From assembly GCA_903789665.1 (NCBI GenBank), contig CAIFEX010000027.1, forward strand, positions 1 through 40,737: a stretch of DNA of 40,737 bases, in the 5' to 3' direction. The notes under the pieces were generated by a model that did no database searches, had not been told where the DNA came from, and saw only the letters and a program-made list of their open reading frames with translations. A program made the position numbers and the translations under genes. This document shows, one piece after another, positions 1-9,394 of this stretch (position 1 is the first letter of the stretch; each line of letters starts with the position of its first letter). This DNA comes from an uncultured Clostridium sp. (GTDB taxonomy: Bacteria > Bacillota > Clostridia > Clostridiales > Clostridiaceae).

Positions 1-82
1 ATCTGGGACATAATCAAATGCGGTATACTAAGACATTATCACAATTAAATCATAAGGGAAATCAATCTTGTTAAAAAATTTC

Positions 83-110
83 TTGACAGCGGGAGAATTA
101 ACGTTATAAT
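83..110 (+). promoter_or_regulatory. Sigma-A promoter of the valS T-box leader
   Basis: TTGACA at 83-88 and TATAAT at 105-110 are both perfect consensus hexamers with a 16-bp spacer. Transcription should start near 117, just ahead of the T-box leader. The bases before 83 hold no gene or clear signal that I can see. Confidence 0.9.
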
Positions 111-137
111 AAAAAGTATATTGAATTAGTTTATTAG

Positions 138-360
138 CTGTGAAGAAAAGAGTAAGGATGGCATTGTATAAAGAGAGAGGAACTTATTGGCTGAGAAGTC
201 CTTCATAAGTGGTGTCCCGAAGGTAGTTTCGGAGCTTCTTTACTGAAATATAAAGTAGGTAAAGACGGTTTTCATGCCGTTATTTTTTTGAGAGCCTGTG
301 GTTTCAGGAAAAAAGGTGGTAACGCGGATCTTCGTCCTTTAATGGATGAGGATTTTTTTA
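138..360 (+). promoter_or_regulatory. T-box riboswitch controlling valS
   Basis: This is a tRNA-sensing antitermination leader. The stem I base pairs GTGAAGAA (140-147) with TTCTTTAC (236-243). An AGTA specifier-loop motif lies at 151-154, and the AGAGAGAGG/GGCTG distal region spans 172-195. The hallmark T-box AGGTGGTAACGCGG is at 314-327. It is followed by a terminator, ATCTTCGTCC (328-337) pairing with GGATGAGGAT (344-353), then a T run. The most likely specifier is the Val codon GTA at 223-225, on the 3' side of stem I; GTC at 214-216 is an alternative. Uncharged tRNA-Val would stabilise the antiterminator and allow transcription into valS and probably folC. Confidence 0.95.
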
Positions 361-400
361 TATATAAGATTATTTTGAATTTATCATAGGAGGAGATTTA

Positions 401-3049
401 ATGTCGAAGAAGAGAGATATAGCAACTACTTATAATCCAAAGACATTTGAAGAAAAACTTTATAATAATTGGCAGAAAAAGGGATATTTTACACCCAAAG
501 CGGAAGGAAATAGGAAAACCTATTCCATGGTGATACCGCCTCCAAATATTACTGGAAAATTACATCTAGGCCATGCTTTAGATGATACAATTCAAGATGT
601 AATAATAAGAACTAAAAGAATGCAGGGTTATAATACGCTGTGGGTGCCGGGAGAAGATCATGCCAGCATAGCTACTGAAGTAAAAGTAGAAAAAGAGCTT
701 TTAAAAAAGGGAATTTTGAAAAAGAAAATAGGACGTGAGGAATTTTTAAAGAGGACCTGGGACTGGAGTGATGAATACAGGGAGAGAATAAGGAATCAGG
801 TAAAAAAAATTGGATGTTCTGTAGATTTTACAAGAGAAAGATTTACTATGGATGCAGGGCTTAATAAAGCTGTGAAAAAGTTCTTTGTAAAATTGTACAA
901 TGATGGTCTTATATATCAGGGTAATAGAATAATAAATTGGTGTCCGAAATGTCAGACTGCCATATCTGATGCGGAAATTGAGTACAGTGAACAACAGGGA
1001 CATTTGTGGTATGTAAGATATAAGATAGTTGGCAGAGACAAATATTTGGAAATAGCCACTACAAGACCTGAGACGATGTTTGGTGATACGGCTATTGCGG
1101 TTAATCCCAAGGATGAAAGATATAAGGATCTAGTCGGCGGGACTGCCATACTTCCCATTATGAACAGGGAAATACCAATAGTTGCAGATGATTATGTTGA
1201 TATGGAATTTGGTACAGGAGCAGTTAAAATAACACCTGCCCATGATCCAAATGATTACAATGTGGGCAAAAGACACAATTTGCCTGAAATTGTAATTATG
1301 AATGAAGATGGGACCATAAAACTTCCAGGAACTAAGTATGATGGAATGGATAGATATGAGGCCCGAAAAGTAGTGGTAGAGGACTTGAAAAAACAGGGGT
1401 TCCTAGTAAAAATAGAGAAACTTGTACATAATGTAGGATGTCATGACAGGTGTGGAACTACTGTGGAACCAATGCTTTCCAAACAATGGTTTGTGAAGAT
1501 GAAGTCACTGGCTAAACCAGCTATTGATGCAGTTAAAAACAAGAAAATAAAATTTATACCGGAAAGATTTGAAAAAATCTACTTTAACTGGATGGAAAAT
1601 ATTCGTGACTGGTGTATTTCGAGGCAGTTGTGGTGGGGCCATAGGATTCCTGTATGGTACTGCAGAGACTGCGGTCAGGTTATAGTAAGTGATACGACTC
1701 CTGCAAAATGCAGCAAATGTGGTTCGACTAATCTGGAGCAGGATAAAGATGTACTGGATACCTGGTTCAGCTCTGCACTGTGGCCTTTTTCAACTTTGGG
1801 GTGGCCGGATCATACAGAGGACTTGAAATATTTTTATCCTAACAATACATTGGTTACGGGGTATGACATAATATTTTTCTGGGTAGCTCGGATGATATTT
1901 TCAGGCATATACTGCATGAAAGATATTCCTTTTGAAAATGTACTTATACATGGTATTGTAAGAGATTCTCAAGGGAGAAAAATGTCGAAATCTCTTGGAA
2001 ATGGTGTTGACCCCATAGAAGTAATAGATCAATATGGGGCAGATGCGCTGAGGTTTACACTAATTAGCGGAAATGCACCGGGAAATGATACTAGATATTA
2101 CCCCGAGAAGGTAGAGGCTTCTAGAAATTTTGCTAATAAAATATGGAATGCCTCCAGATTTGTACTTATGAATTTAGATGAAGATATAATGAAAAAGTAT
2201 AAAGATTGCAGGGATTATACTGTTGCCGACAGGTGGATATTATCCAGGGTAAATACACTGGTTAAAGAAGTTACGTATAATATAGAAAAGTTTGAAATCG
2301 GAATAGCCGCCCAGAAGATATATGATTTTATCTGGGGTGAATTTTGTGACTGGTATATAGAACTGGTTAAGCCTGTTATGTATGGCGATGATGAAAAATC
2401 CAAGGGTGTAGTCTTTAATGTATTAAATGAGGTACTTTCGGTAAGCTTGCAGCTGCTTCATCCAATAATGCCTTTTATAACGGAGGAGATATATACCCAT
2501 CTCTATACGGAATATGAGTCCATAACCATATCAAAATGGCCTGAATATGATGACAGACTAAGTGACTTGAAGGCGGAAAAGGATATGGAATATATCATAG
2601 AAGCTATTAAGGCTGTCAGAAATATAAGGGCCGAAATGAATGTTCCATTTTCAAAGAAAGCTCAAATAATTATATTGCCTACCGAGAAAGATGCATTGAA
2701 ATCTTTGAAAAACGGAGAGGAATACTTTAAAAAATTAGCTTCGGCAAGTAAATTGAAGTTTTTGGCAGATAAGGATGATGTACCAGAGAATGTAGTATCG
2801 GCAGTTACTAAGGGGGCAGAATTGTTTATGCCGCTTTCGGAACTTGTGGATAAAGACAGGGAAATTGAAAGGCTGAATAAAAAGAAAGAAAAACTGGAAG
2901 ACGGGATAAAGAGATCGGAGAGCAAACTTTTAAATGATAAATTTGTTTCTAAAGCTCCTGAAGATGTGGTTAACAAGGAAAGGGAAAAAGCTCGTAAGTA
3001 CAGGGAAATGCTTGATACTGTGCTGGAGAGAATAAAAAGCTTAAAATAA
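401..3049 (+). CDS. valS: Valine--tRNA ligase
   Basis: Class I aminoacyl-tRNA synthetase that charges tRNA-Val with valine in the cytoplasm. Its 882 residues are normal for bacterial ValRS. The HIGH-type motif HLGH is at residues 55-58, after PPPNITGKL, and KMSKS starts near residue 527. The connective (editing) domain lies between them. Two CxxC pairs in the middle (CPKC near 184 and CRDC/CSKC near 420-435) suggest zinc knuckles. The C-terminal 60 residues are a charged coiled coil ([14 protein letters not shown]) typical of ValRS tRNA-binding arms. AGGAGG at 388-393 sets the start. The T-box leader just upstream independently supports the identity. folC follows 22 nt after the stop and is probably cotranscribed. 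Confidence 0.98.
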   Translation: MSKKRDIATTYNPKTFEEKLYNNWQKKGYFTPKAEGNRKTYSMVIPPPNITGKLHLGHALDDTIQDVIIRTKRMQGYNTLWVPGEDHASIATEVKVEKELLKKGILKKKIGREEFLKRTWDWSDEYRERIRNQVKKIGCSVDFTRERFTMDAGLNKAVKKFFVKLYNDGLIYQGNRIINWCPKCQTAISDAEIEYSEQQGHLWYVRYKIVGRDKYLEIATTRPETMFGDTAIAVNPKDERYKDLVGGTAILPIMNREIPIVADDYVDMEFGTGAVKITPAHDPNDYNVGKRHNLPEIVIMNEDGTIKLPGTKYDGMDRYEARKVVVEDLKKQGFLVKIEKLVHNVGCHDRCGTTVEPMLSKQWFVKMKSLAKPAIDAVKNKKIKFIPERFEKIYFNWMENIRDWCISRQLWWGHRIPVWYCRDCGQVIVSDTTPAKCSKCGSTNLEQDKDVLDTWFSSALWPFSTLGWPDHTEDLKYFYPNNTLVTGYDIIFFWVARMIFSGIYCMKDIPFENVLIHGIVRDSQGRKMSKSLGNGVDPIEVIDQYGADALRFTLISGNAPGNDTRYYPEKVEASRNFANKIWNASRFVLMNLDEDIMKKYKDCRDYTVADRWILSRVNTLVKEVTYNIEKFEIGIAAQKIYDFIWGEFCDWYIELVKPVMYGDDEKSKGVVFNVLNEVLSVSLQLLHPIMPFITEEIYTHLYTEYESITISKWPEYDDRLSDLKAEKDMEYIIEAIKAVRNIRAEMNVPFSKKAQIIILPTEKDALKSLKNGEEYFKKLASASKLKFLADKDDVPENVVSAVTKGAELFMPLSELVDKDREIERLNKKKEKLEDGIKRSESKLLNDKFVSKAPEDVVNKEREKARKYREMLDTVLERIKSLK

Positions 3050-3071
3050 AGAACACGGGGATGTGCTGCTT

Positions 3072-4424
3072 ATGAATTATGAAGAAACATTGAATTATAT
3101 AGAAAGTATAGCTAGGTTTGGAAGCAATCTGGGACTTGACAGAACTGAAAAAATGCTGGAAATATTGGGAAACCCGCATAAGAGGATAAAGGCCGTACAT
3201 GTGGCGGGTACCAACGGGAAAGGTTCCATTGCGGCTATGATAAGTAAGATCTTGATGGAAGACGGCCTTAAAGTGGGAATGTATACTTCCCCCTATCTGG
3301 AGGTATTTGAAGAGAGAATACAGATTAATGGAGTCAATATACCAAGAGATGATTTAAGCAGAGTAGTTACAAAAGTATCTGAGGTCGTAAAAAAAGTTAT
3401 TGAAATGGGATACGATAATCCTACTGAATTTGAGATAATCACATGTGCTATGTTTTATTATTTTGCTGAGCAGAATGTTGATATAGCCGTTGTTGAAGTT
3501 GGATTAGGTGGAAGGCTGGATTCCACGAATGTAATGCCGCCTTTTTCTGAAAAGCAAGGTGGAGGAGTCATGCTTAGCATAATTTCGTCTATAAGTTATG
3601 ATCACATGAAGATATTGGGCAATACACTGGGGAAAATAGCCTACGAAAAAGCTGGAATAATCAAACCCGGCATTCCTGTAATAATGTATCCTGAAAAAGA
3701 AGAAGCCGGTGAAGTTATAGAGCAGGTGTGCAGACAGAGGGGGAGCCAGCTCATAAAGGTTCCGGAGAATTCGGTAAGGCGTGTTGGAGAAGATAAAATT
3801 AATAACTGCAGCGAAAAATATACGCAGCATATAAATTTAAATACACAGAGGAACAGTTATGATATTGAACTGTCTCTTTTGGGCAAACATCAGCTTTTAA
3901 ATTGTGCCGTGTCTGTTTTTGCCGTAGAACAATTATCCAGGTATGGAATTGAAATAAATAAATCCATAATATCAAAAGCACTTAAAAAGGTAAAGTGGAT
4001 GGGAAGGCTCGAAGTAATGGCAAAAAATCCACTTGTGGTCATAGACGGGGCTCACAACAGAGAGGGTATTTCCATGCTTAAGGACAACATGGAAAGCTAT
4101 TTTAGCTATAACCGCATAGTACTTGTATTGGGTATACTGGCTGATAAAGAAGTGGATATTATGGTAAGGACAATAGTGCCGCTGGCATGGAGAGTTATAG
4201 CTGTTACTCCCAATAATTCCAGAGCGGAGGATTCAAAAAAGTTGAAATCTGTGGTGGAAAAATATAATCTAAATTGTGAAGCCTTTGAGGATTATGAAAG
4301 TGCCTACAGTAGGGCTCTTTCATATTGCAAAAAAGATGATTTGCTTTTGGTGTCAGGATCGCTTTATATGATAGGCGGTATGAGAAAAATAATAAGGGAG
4401 TACAGTGTTAAAATGCGCCTGTAA
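3072..4424 (+). CDS. folC: Bifunctional folylpolyglutamate synthase/dihydrofolate synthase
   Basis: Mur-ligase-superfamily enzyme that adds glutamate to folates (and to dihydropteroate in bifunctional forms), retaining one-carbon cofactors in the cell. The ATP-binding P-loop AGTNGKGS is at about residues 45-52, the family motif VVEVGLGGRLDSTN at about 141-154, and the C-terminal Mur-ligase domain contains VIDGAHN. The length (450 aa) is normal. A GTG at 3063 is in frame, but the only purine-rich site (GGGG, 3057-3060) would sit too close to it, so I prefer ATG 3072, which also gives the usual MNYEE start. The stop codon lies inside the loop of the terminator that ends this valS-folC unit. Confidence 0.95.
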   Translation: MNYEETLNYIESIARFGSNLGLDRTEKMLEILGNPHKRIKAVHVAGTNGKGSIAAMISKILMEDGLKVGMYTSPYLEVFEERIQINGVNIPRDDLSRVVTKVSEVVKKVIEMGYDNPTEFEIITCAMFYYFAEQNVDIAVVEVGLGGRLDSTNVMPPFSEKQGGGVMLSIISSISYDHMKILGNTLGKIAYEKAGIIKPGIPVIMYPEKEEAGEVIEQVCRQRGSQLIKVPENSVRRVGEDKINNCSEKYTQHINLNTQRNSYDIELSLLGKHQLLNCAVSVFAVEQLSRYGIEINKSIISKALKKVKWMGRLEVMAKNPLVVIDGAHNREGISMLKDNMESYFSYNRIVLVLGILADKEVDIMVRTIVPLAWRVIAVTPNNSRAEDSKKLKSVVEKYNLNCEAFEDYESAYSRALSYCKKDDLLLVSGSLYMIGGMRKIIREYSVKMRL

Positions 4425-4446
4425 AGAGGCGCATTTTATTTTTTAT
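4410..4446. terminator. Bidirectional terminator between folC and the TSCPD gene
   Basis: AAAATGCGCCT (4410-4420) pairs perfectly with AGGCGCATTTT (4427-4437): an 11-bp stem with a 6-nt loop. A/T runs on both sides let it serve the convergent folC and TSCPD genes. The folC stop codon lies in the structure. Confidence 0.93.
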
Positions 4447-4687
4447 TTAAAACCAATTTTTTAAGGGCTGTTGCAAATTGATCAGGGCATGAAGTACCTT
4501 TCCCGCTGCAGGAAATTCCCTGCAGTTTCTTTACGGCTTCTTTTACATCCATTCCATTTACAAGCCTGGATACGGCCTGGAGGTTTCCATCACATCCACC
4601 TGTAAAATTCACATTTGAAATTTTATTCCCAACTATATCAAAAGTTATTTTACTTGAGCAAACTCCCTTAGGAGTATAAGTGTACAT
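4436..4687 (-). CDS. TSCPD domain-containing protein (TIGR03905 type)
   Basis: Protein of 83 residues made almost entirely of a TSCPD domain. It keeps the GGCDGNLQA motif at about 31-39, which follows a VNF strand, and a Cys-rich CSGKGTSCPDQ near the C-terminus at about 60-70. The TSCPD domain also occurs at the C-terminus of some ribonucleotide reductases, where a nucleic-acid or metal role has been suggested. The stand-alone version has no established function. An AGGTGA-type ribosome binding site precedes the ATG on the minus strand. It is convergent with folC and shares its terminator. Confidence 0.85.
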   Translation of the reverse strand: MYTYTPKGVCSSKITFDIVGNKISNVNFTGGCDGNLQAVSRLVNGMDVKEAVKKLQGISCSGKGTSCPDQFATALKKLVLNKK

Positions 4688-4829
4688 TTTATCACCTGAT
4701 TCCCTTATGGATAATATATTGAACAGAATAATTATATAACATGAACATTGTATAATGCAATGAAATAAATTTTCAATTGCTATTACCTATTTTAGCGGAT
4801 ATTCATATTATATTTGTAAGGGGGTGATA

Positions 4830-5720
4830 GTGTTGGATTATATTTATGTGTGCAGCACTTCTTCTGATCTTGTATTAAAAATTAATTTAAACTATTTTCG
4901 TGAAGAAAAGAGAATATATCTTAAATCCAATGATATAGTCTATAATGTAGGCCCTCATGGAATATATGTCAATGACAATAAACTTATAACTGCAAACAAA
5001 TATAACAATACCATATCTATAATTGACATAAAAAAGGAAATACAGGAAGAAAGCTATTATGTAGGGGCATGCTGCAATGACGTTGTGGTTTATGGAAATA
5101 ATGCGTATATAATATGCGGTGATTTGAACAGTCTGTTGGTGTTTGATCTCAAAGAAAAGCAGGTAGTTGAAGAAATACCCTGCGGAAGTCTCCCCTGCAG
5201 CATATGCCTGAACAAAGAGAGAAAACTATTGCTTATATCTAATATGGAAGATGATAGTATAACCTTGATAAATTGTATAAACAACGAATGTATTAAAAAC
5301 ATAAGGGTGGGTTCTTATCCTACCAAAGCAGTGTTTACTTTAGATGGACAGCATGTATTGGTGTGTGAAAGTAATATAGGCTCTGAATTTAGGGGAAGTG
5401 TGGCTATTTTATCTTTAAAAAATTATAAGGTAATAAATAGAATTATTGTCGGAAATTCGCCTATAGATATCTATTGCAGCAGTGGACACTGTTTTGTATC
5501 TAACTTTGGAGACGGAACAGTAAGTATTTTAGATATAAACAATTACAGAGAAGAGAAAAAAATAATTGTGGGTGGAATGCCTAGAAACATAATAAAATAC
5601 AAGGGGAACCTATATATAGGAGACAACTACAATAATCTGTTGATAAAGGTTAATATAAAAAATAATGATAAAAAATATATACCCATAGGCGGAGAACCTA
5701 CAGGTATGGTTTTGAGCTAA
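4830..5720 (+). CDS. YncE-like beta-propeller repeat protein
   Basis: About 297 residues made of repeated ~40-residue blades of the type G-x-x-P-x-x-(I/V)...(V)-S-N-x-x-D-x-(S/T)-(I/V), for example PCSICLNKERKLLLISNMED and PIDIYCSSGHCFVSNFGDGT. This is the pattern of YncE/YVTN seven-bladed propellers. I see no signal peptide, so it is probably cytoplasmic, unlike many secreted homologues. Propellers of this type usually act as binding scaffolds; the ligand here is unknown. The Shine-Dalgarno AAGGGGGTGAT (4818-4828) overlaps an in-frame GTG at 4824, so that GTG cannot be the start. GTG 4830 or TTG 4833 fit. It converges on the DUF4364 gene with only 2 nt between the stops. Confidence 0.8.
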   Translation: MLDYIYVCSTSSDLVLKINLNYFREEKRIYLKSNDIVYNVGPHGIYVNDNKLITANKYNNTISIIDIKKEIQEESYYVGACCNDVVVYGNNAYIICGDLNSLLVFDLKEKQVVEEIPCGSLPCSICLNKERKLLLISNMEDDSITLINCINNECIKNIRVGSYPTKAVFTLDGQHVLVCESNIGSEFRGSVAILSLKNYKVINRIIVGNSPIDIYCSSGHCFVSNFGDGTVSILDINNYREEKKIIVGGMPRNIIKYKGNLYIGDNYNNLLIKVNIKNNDKKYIPIGGEPTGMVLS

Positions 5721-5722
5721 TT

Positions 5723-6250
5723 TTAATTGTTCATAAGCAGCTCGACAATATTGTAGTATAGATCCAAATAATCTTTTTTCCATTTTTTGCATAAACTTTT
5801 GGCTTTTTTATTGGAATCCACATTTAATTTTATATTTATCAATGTAGAATTGTTTTCAAGTATTTTTAAATTCACAATGAAATTATTCTTGCGTTCCATG
5901 GTGTAATCGGCATTTATGGAAAGATCCTTTTTTATAGTTTTAATTTTTGTATCCAGATATTTGTCTATTATATCTATTTTATTTTTTGAAATTCTATTTC
6001 CAAATAAAAGTAACACTTTAAGGCCTTTTTTAGTGATTATAAGTTTATGGTTGTTTGAGCACGAAGCTCTTTTAATAAAATTTGAAGATAAGAGTTCATT
6101 TAAGTACTGCTGGAGAATAAAATAATTTATAAAGCCATTTTCCAGTATAATCTGGGTTATTTCATTATTGGAAATAGGAAATTTAATTTTTTTAAATATA
6201 TAAAGCAGTAAAAGTTTATTTTCTGCTAGTTCCAAAGTGTCTTCAAACAT
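5723..6250 (-). CDS. DUF4364 family winged-helix protein
   Basis: 175 residues starting MFEDTLELAENKLLLLYIFK, the typical N-terminus of the DUF4364 family found widely in clostridia. Residues about 10-75 look like a winged helix-turn-helix (helix NNEITQIILENGFINYFILQ, then YLNELLSSNFIKR), suggesting a DNA-binding role. The C-terminal half is a mixed alpha/beta dimerisation-like region without a recognised motif. The family's regulatory target is not established. It is transcribed divergently from the polysaccharide deacetylase gene, with 164 bp of A/T-rich DNA between them. Confidence 0.85.
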   Translation of the reverse strand: MFEDTLELAENKLLLLYIFKKIKFPISNNEITQIILENGFINYFILQQYLNELLSSNFIKRASCSNNHKLIITKKGLKVLLLFGNRISKNKIDIIDKYLDTKIKTIKKDLSINADYTMERKNNFIVNLKILENNSTLINIKLNVDSNKKAKSLCKKWKKDYLDLYYNIVELLMNN

Positions 6251-6414
6251 TTAAAATCCTCTCCGTTGAATTAAAAATACACCTATATTATAACATAAAT
6301 GTTTGTACTTATATTTTGAAATTACTTTATATAAGTAAATTTTTTAATTTATGTAATATTTATCAATATAGGATACTATAAAATTATAAAAGCAAATATT
6401 TTGGAGGAGAAGAA

Positions 6415-7170
6415 TTGGAAAAAAGACTTATAAAAAAAATATTTATGGTATCCGTATTGCTGCTTATAGCTATTGGAATATCTTTATTTACTAATTACGG
6501 GTATAAGGGTGCCTTTACGGTATTGAACAGGAAACTGCCCATATATTCTGTTGATACGAAAGAGAAAAAACTGGCTATAACTTTTGATGTAAGCTTAGGT
6601 GAAAATGATTATACTGAAAAAATATTGGATTTGCTGGATAAATATAACGTTAAAGCCACTTTCTTTGTAGTTGGCGATTGGGTCGACAGAAATCCCGATA
6701 AGTTGAAGGAGCTATGCAGGAGAGGGCATGAAATAGGGAACCACTCTAACAGGCATCCTGACATGACTAAAATATCCAGAGAAAAAATTATTGAAGATAT
6801 AAATATAAATGAAGCTAAGATAAGGAGTATAACGGGGTCAGGTACTAAACTGTTCAGGTGTCCGGGTGGGGCTTATGATGACAATGTAATAAATACTGTG
6901 GAAAAATCGGGATATTATTGTATTCAGTGGAATGTGGACAGCGTGGATTGGAAGGAACAGGGAGCGGATATTGAATACAGAAGAATAATTAAGAATATTA
7001 AACCTGGTTCCATATTGTTGTTTCACAATAGTGCCAAATACACTCCGGAGAATTTGCCCAGTATAATAAAGAATTTGCAGAGCAGAGGATATAAGTTTGT
7101 CAAGGTAGGTGATCTTATTCATAAAGATAATTACAGATTAAATTATGAGGGTAAACAGATGGCAAATTAA
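6415..7170 (+). CDS. Polysaccharide deacetylase, PdaB type
   Basis: Carbohydrate esterase family 4 protein, 251 aa, with an N-terminal membrane anchor (about residues 8-25) and an extracytoplasmic catalytic domain. Motif 1 is TFDVSLGEND (56-65): the base Asp is kept, but the second Asp of the usual TFDDG is replaced, as in Bacillus PdaB. Motif 2 is HSNRH (110-114, zinc-binding His pair). Motif 3 is RCPGG, motif 4 WNVDSVDW, motif 5 ILLFHN. PdaB homologues act on spore cortex peptidoglycan in the mother cell, which suggests a sporulation role here (inference). The start is TTG at 6415, set by GGAGGAG immediately upstream. Confidence 0.9.
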   Translation: MEKRLIKKIFMVSVLLLIAIGISLFTNYGYKGAFTVLNRKLPIYSVDTKEKKLAITFDVSLGENDYTEKILDLLDKYNVKATFFVVGDWVDRNPDKLKELCRRGHEIGNHSNRHPDMTKISREKIIEDININEAKIRSITGSGTKLFRCPGGAYDDNVINTVEKSGYYCIQWNVDSVDWKEQGADIEYRRIIKNIKPGSILLFHNSAKYTPENLPSIIKNLQSRGYKFVKVGDLIHKDNYRLNYEGKQMAN

Positions 7171-7191
7171 ATATTTATATTATAGCAATTA

Positions 7192-7221
7192 TTGAAAAAT
7201 AGGATAAATATGTATTATAAT
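7192..7221 (+). promoter_or_regulatory. Candidate sigma-A promoter for the 7320 gene
   Basis: TTGAAA (7192-7197) and TATAAT (7216-7221) with an 18-bp spacer, about 100 bp ahead of the start codon at 7320. The perfect -10 hexamer is the stronger part of the evidence. Confidence 0.5.
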
Positions 7222-7319
7222 GGCAGTAAAGATTTTTTGTAAGCGAGAACTGGTATAAAAAAGTTATATCCTGTTTAAAATAATTTTAGATTATATATTT
7301 TTGGGGAGGTAATATTTTT

Positions 7320-7835
7320 ATGAAGTCCATAAAGATCGCAGGAGGCAATGATAATTTTAAGAATTATTTGATAAATTTATTAGAGCTGGCTGATTTGCAT
7401 TACGATGTATACGCCAATAAAAATAATACTGAAATAACAAAATATATAGTACTGAATTCTGTGGATGAGAAACAGGATGTTTCAAATGGACACTATTGTT
7501 TTATAAATATGGATTTAATAAAGAATGTAAGTAATAATTTGAACATAGAGGATTATATTATAACCTATGGACTGGGAAATAAAAATACAGTTACCATATC
7601 GAGCTTAGACTATAACAGCGGTTTTGTATATTGCCTTCAAAGAGATATTGTGCAAAATGGACATAGTATAATTGAATCTCAGGAAATTCCAGTAGATATG
7701 GTATTGAGGGATATAGATGAATTGTATGCCGCTATGATAGTTATAACACTGGGTTTGATGGATGACAAATATACCAAGAAGATGCTGCCTGGAAATAGAG
7801 AATTTAAAATTTTTAGCCGTATATTAAATAATTAA
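7320..7835 (+). CDS. Uncharacterised protein, possible Mur-ligase-like remnant domain
   Basis: 171 residues, with GGGGAGG a few bases before the ATG. I do not recognise a named family. Residues about 80-140 (IITYGLGNKNTVTISSLDY, a strand-rich stretch, then VDMVLRDIDELYAAMIVITLG) resemble the end of a Mur-ligase central domain, where an ITYG strand is followed by an HN/NALAA-like helix. The glycine-rich GTNGKT P-loop and the glutamate ligase domain are absent. It may be a catalytically dead, Mur-ligase-derived fragment or a separate fold. No signal peptide or membrane segment is seen. It sits between the deacetylase and the SSB-like gene, each with its own leader. Confidence 0.65.
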   Translation: MKSIKIAGGNDNFKNYLINLLELADLHYDVYANKNNTEITKYIVLNSVDEKQDVSNGHYCFINMDLIKNVSNNLNIEDYIITYGLGNKNTVTISSLDYNSGFVYCLQRDIVQNGHSIIESQEIPVDMVLRDIDELYAAMIVITLGLMDDKYTKKMLPGNREFKIFSRILNN

Positions 7836-7907
7836 AAGTATATTTTTATCTCTACATGAATAGTTATATGTTAATGATATATTTAAAACTAAGGGAAAGA
7901 GGGGTTT

Positions 7908-8615
7908 ATGATGGACAATTTAATGTTAAATAATAAAATTTATCTTGAAGGTAAAGTAGTGTCCGAATTGAAGTTTAGTCATGAAATGTATGGTGAAGGT
8001 TTTTATAATTTTAATATTGAAGTCCCAAGATTAAGTGAAAGCAAGGATGTGTTGTTTATTACAATCTCAGAAAGACTTATAGGTGGAATGGATATCAGAC
8101 CTGGAATAGAAGTGGTAGTGGAGGGACAACTGAGATCCTATAATAAATTTGTAGACGGTGCAAATAGGCTTATATTGACTGTATTTGTGAGAAATATAAG
8201 TTTGTGCAGAGAAAAAAGTAAAAATCCAAATCAGATTTTCCTCGATGGTTTCATATGCAAGGAACCAATATATAGGACAACTCCTTTTGGAAGAGAAATA
8301 TCCGATATGCTGTTGGCTGTAAATAGGGCCTATAATAAATCCGACTACATACCCACCATTGCCTGGGGAAGAAATTCCAGATTTTGCAAGTCATTAAAAG
8401 TCGGCGACAATATAAGAATTTGGGGGAGATTACAAAGCAGAGAGTATCAAAAGAAAATATCCGATACGGAAGTTGTGAAAAAGGTAGCCTATGAAGTGTC
8501 CATTTCCAAAATGGAGAAAGTAAATAAAGATAATGACGATGAAAAATCCAAAGGAAAAGTTATGGAAGAAGGTGAAAAAAATTTAAAAGATATAAAAGAT
8601 AAACGTATATCTTAA
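7908..8615 (+). CDS. SSB-like single-stranded DNA-binding protein (two OB folds)
   Basis: 235 residues. The N-terminal part (about 8-105: NKIYLEGKVVSELKFSHE, then FNIEVPRLS, then VEGQLRSYN) and a second segment (about 110-205: IFLDGFICKEPIYRTTPFGRE, then IAWGRNSRFC, then WGRLQSREYQ) each look like an SSB OB-fold, with the G-x-(I/V/L)-x-x-x-P start and the (W)GRLQSR(E/D)Y strand. The C-terminal 40 residues are charged and disordered-looking, without the acidic DDDIPF tip of replicative SSB. This suggests an accessory SSB paralogue. It is not next to rpsF/rpsR, the usual ssb neighbours. ATG 7908 or 7911 is served by AAGAGGGG. Confidence 0.82.
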   Translation: MMDNLMLNNKIYLEGKVVSELKFSHEMYGEGFYNFNIEVPRLSESKDVLFITISERLIGGMDIRPGIEVVVEGQLRSYNKFVDGANRLILTVFVRNISLCREKSKNPNQIFLDGFICKEPIYRTTPFGREISDMLLAVNRAYNKSDYIPTIAWGRNSRFCKSLKVGDNIRIWGRLQSREYQKKISDTEVVKKVAYEVSISKMEKVNKDNDDEKSKGKVMEEGEKNLKDIKDKRIS

Positions 8616-8621
8616 ATTATA

Positions 8622-8667
8622 AAGTCAAAAGTTAAAAGTAAGTTTTAAAACTTTTAACTTTTGACTT
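8622..8667. terminator. Perfect 18-bp inverted repeat, bidirectional terminator
   Basis: The arm at 8622-8639 is exactly complementary to the arm at 8650-8667, with a 10-nt loop. Each arm holds two near copies of AAAAGTTAAAAGT-like sequence. It lies between the convergent SSB-like and dapH genes and probably terminates both, though the T runs are short. Confidence 0.75.
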
Positions 8668-8675
8668 CTGAAAAA

Positions 8676-9392
8676 TTATTTTCTTAAATCCTTTAAAATT
8701 TTAGTTTTACCTTTAGTAATACTATCCACTTTTTTTACTATTTTTGCAGGAGCTCCTGCAGCCACTACTCCAGCAGGTATATCCCTTATTACTACCGAGC
8801 CTGCTGCAATAACTGAGCCGTCTCCTATTTTTACACCTTCTAGTATAACTGAATTTGCACCTATCAGTACATTATCACCTATTTCACAAGGAGATTTGCT
8901 GGGAGGTTCCAGCACACCGGCTACAACTGCTCCGGCACCCAGATGAACGTTTTTGCCCAACTTGCCTCTGGCTCCAACTACTGCATTCATGTCAACCATG
9001 CTTCCTTCTCCTATTTCAGCTCCTATATTTATAACCGCCCCCATCATTATAACTGCATTTTTACTTATTTTTACCCTGTCCCGTATTATTGCTCCAGGTT
9101 CAATTCTTGCATCTATGTTCAGTAAATCCATGAGAGGAATAGCCGAGTTTCTTCTATCCTGTTCTATTCTGAAATGTTTAATTTTATCCTTGTTTTCTGT
9201 TAGAAAGTTTAAAACTCTATCACTTTCACCAAAAATAATGTGGAAATCACCATTACCGTATATTTCCAGGGAATCTGAACTGCACTTTGATATATCTCCT
9301 TGCATATATAATTTTACCGGTGTAGATTTTTTGGCTTCCTTTATGTATTTTGCTATTTGATACGGATCTGTAAGATCATATTTTACTTCCAT
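8676..9392 (-). CDS. dapH: 2,3,4,5-tetrahydropyridine-2,6-dicarboxylate N-acetyltransferase
   Basis: Acetyl-CoA-dependent enzyme of the acetylated diaminopimelate/lysine pathway. It converts tetrahydrodipicolinate to N-acetyl-2-amino-6-oxopimelate. Its 238 residues begin with the family start ([22 protein letters not shown]) and an alpha/beta N-terminal domain with IPLMDL. From about residue 95 a left-handed beta-helix of hexapeptide repeats follows ([47 protein letters not shown]). Family members trimerise. hslO ends 2 nt upstream, so the two are cotranscribed. No other dap genes are in the window. Diaminopimelate is also the precursor of spore dipicolinate. Confidence 0.95.
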   Translation of the reverse strand: MEVKYDLTDPYQIAKYIKEAKKSTPVKLYMQGDISKCSSDSLEIYGNGDFHIIFGESDRVLNFLTENKDKIKHFRIEQDRRNSAIPLMDLLNIDARIEPGAIIRDRVKISKNAVIMMGAVINIGAEIGEGSMVDMNAVVGARGKLGKNVHLGAGAVVAGVLEPPSKSPCEIGDNVLIGANSVILEGVKIGDGSVIAAGSVVIRDIPAGVVAAGAPAKIVKKVDSITKGKTKILKDLRK

Positions 9393-9394
9393 AA

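Noticed and set aside
4824-4826. GTG at 4824 as the start of the beta-propeller gene
   Set aside because: It lies within the Shine-Dalgarno sequence itself, so initiation there is not possible; 4830 or 4833 fits.
6353-6379. Sigma-E-type sporulation promoter before the deacetylase
   Set aside because: GTAATATT and GATACTAT look partly right, but the 11-bp spacing is too short for sigma-E, so I did not list it as a feature.
8953-9360. Plus-strand frames inside dapH
   Set aside because: They run opposite the hexapeptide repeats of dapH, whose codon periodicity leaves the other strand open. No ribosome binding site or family match.
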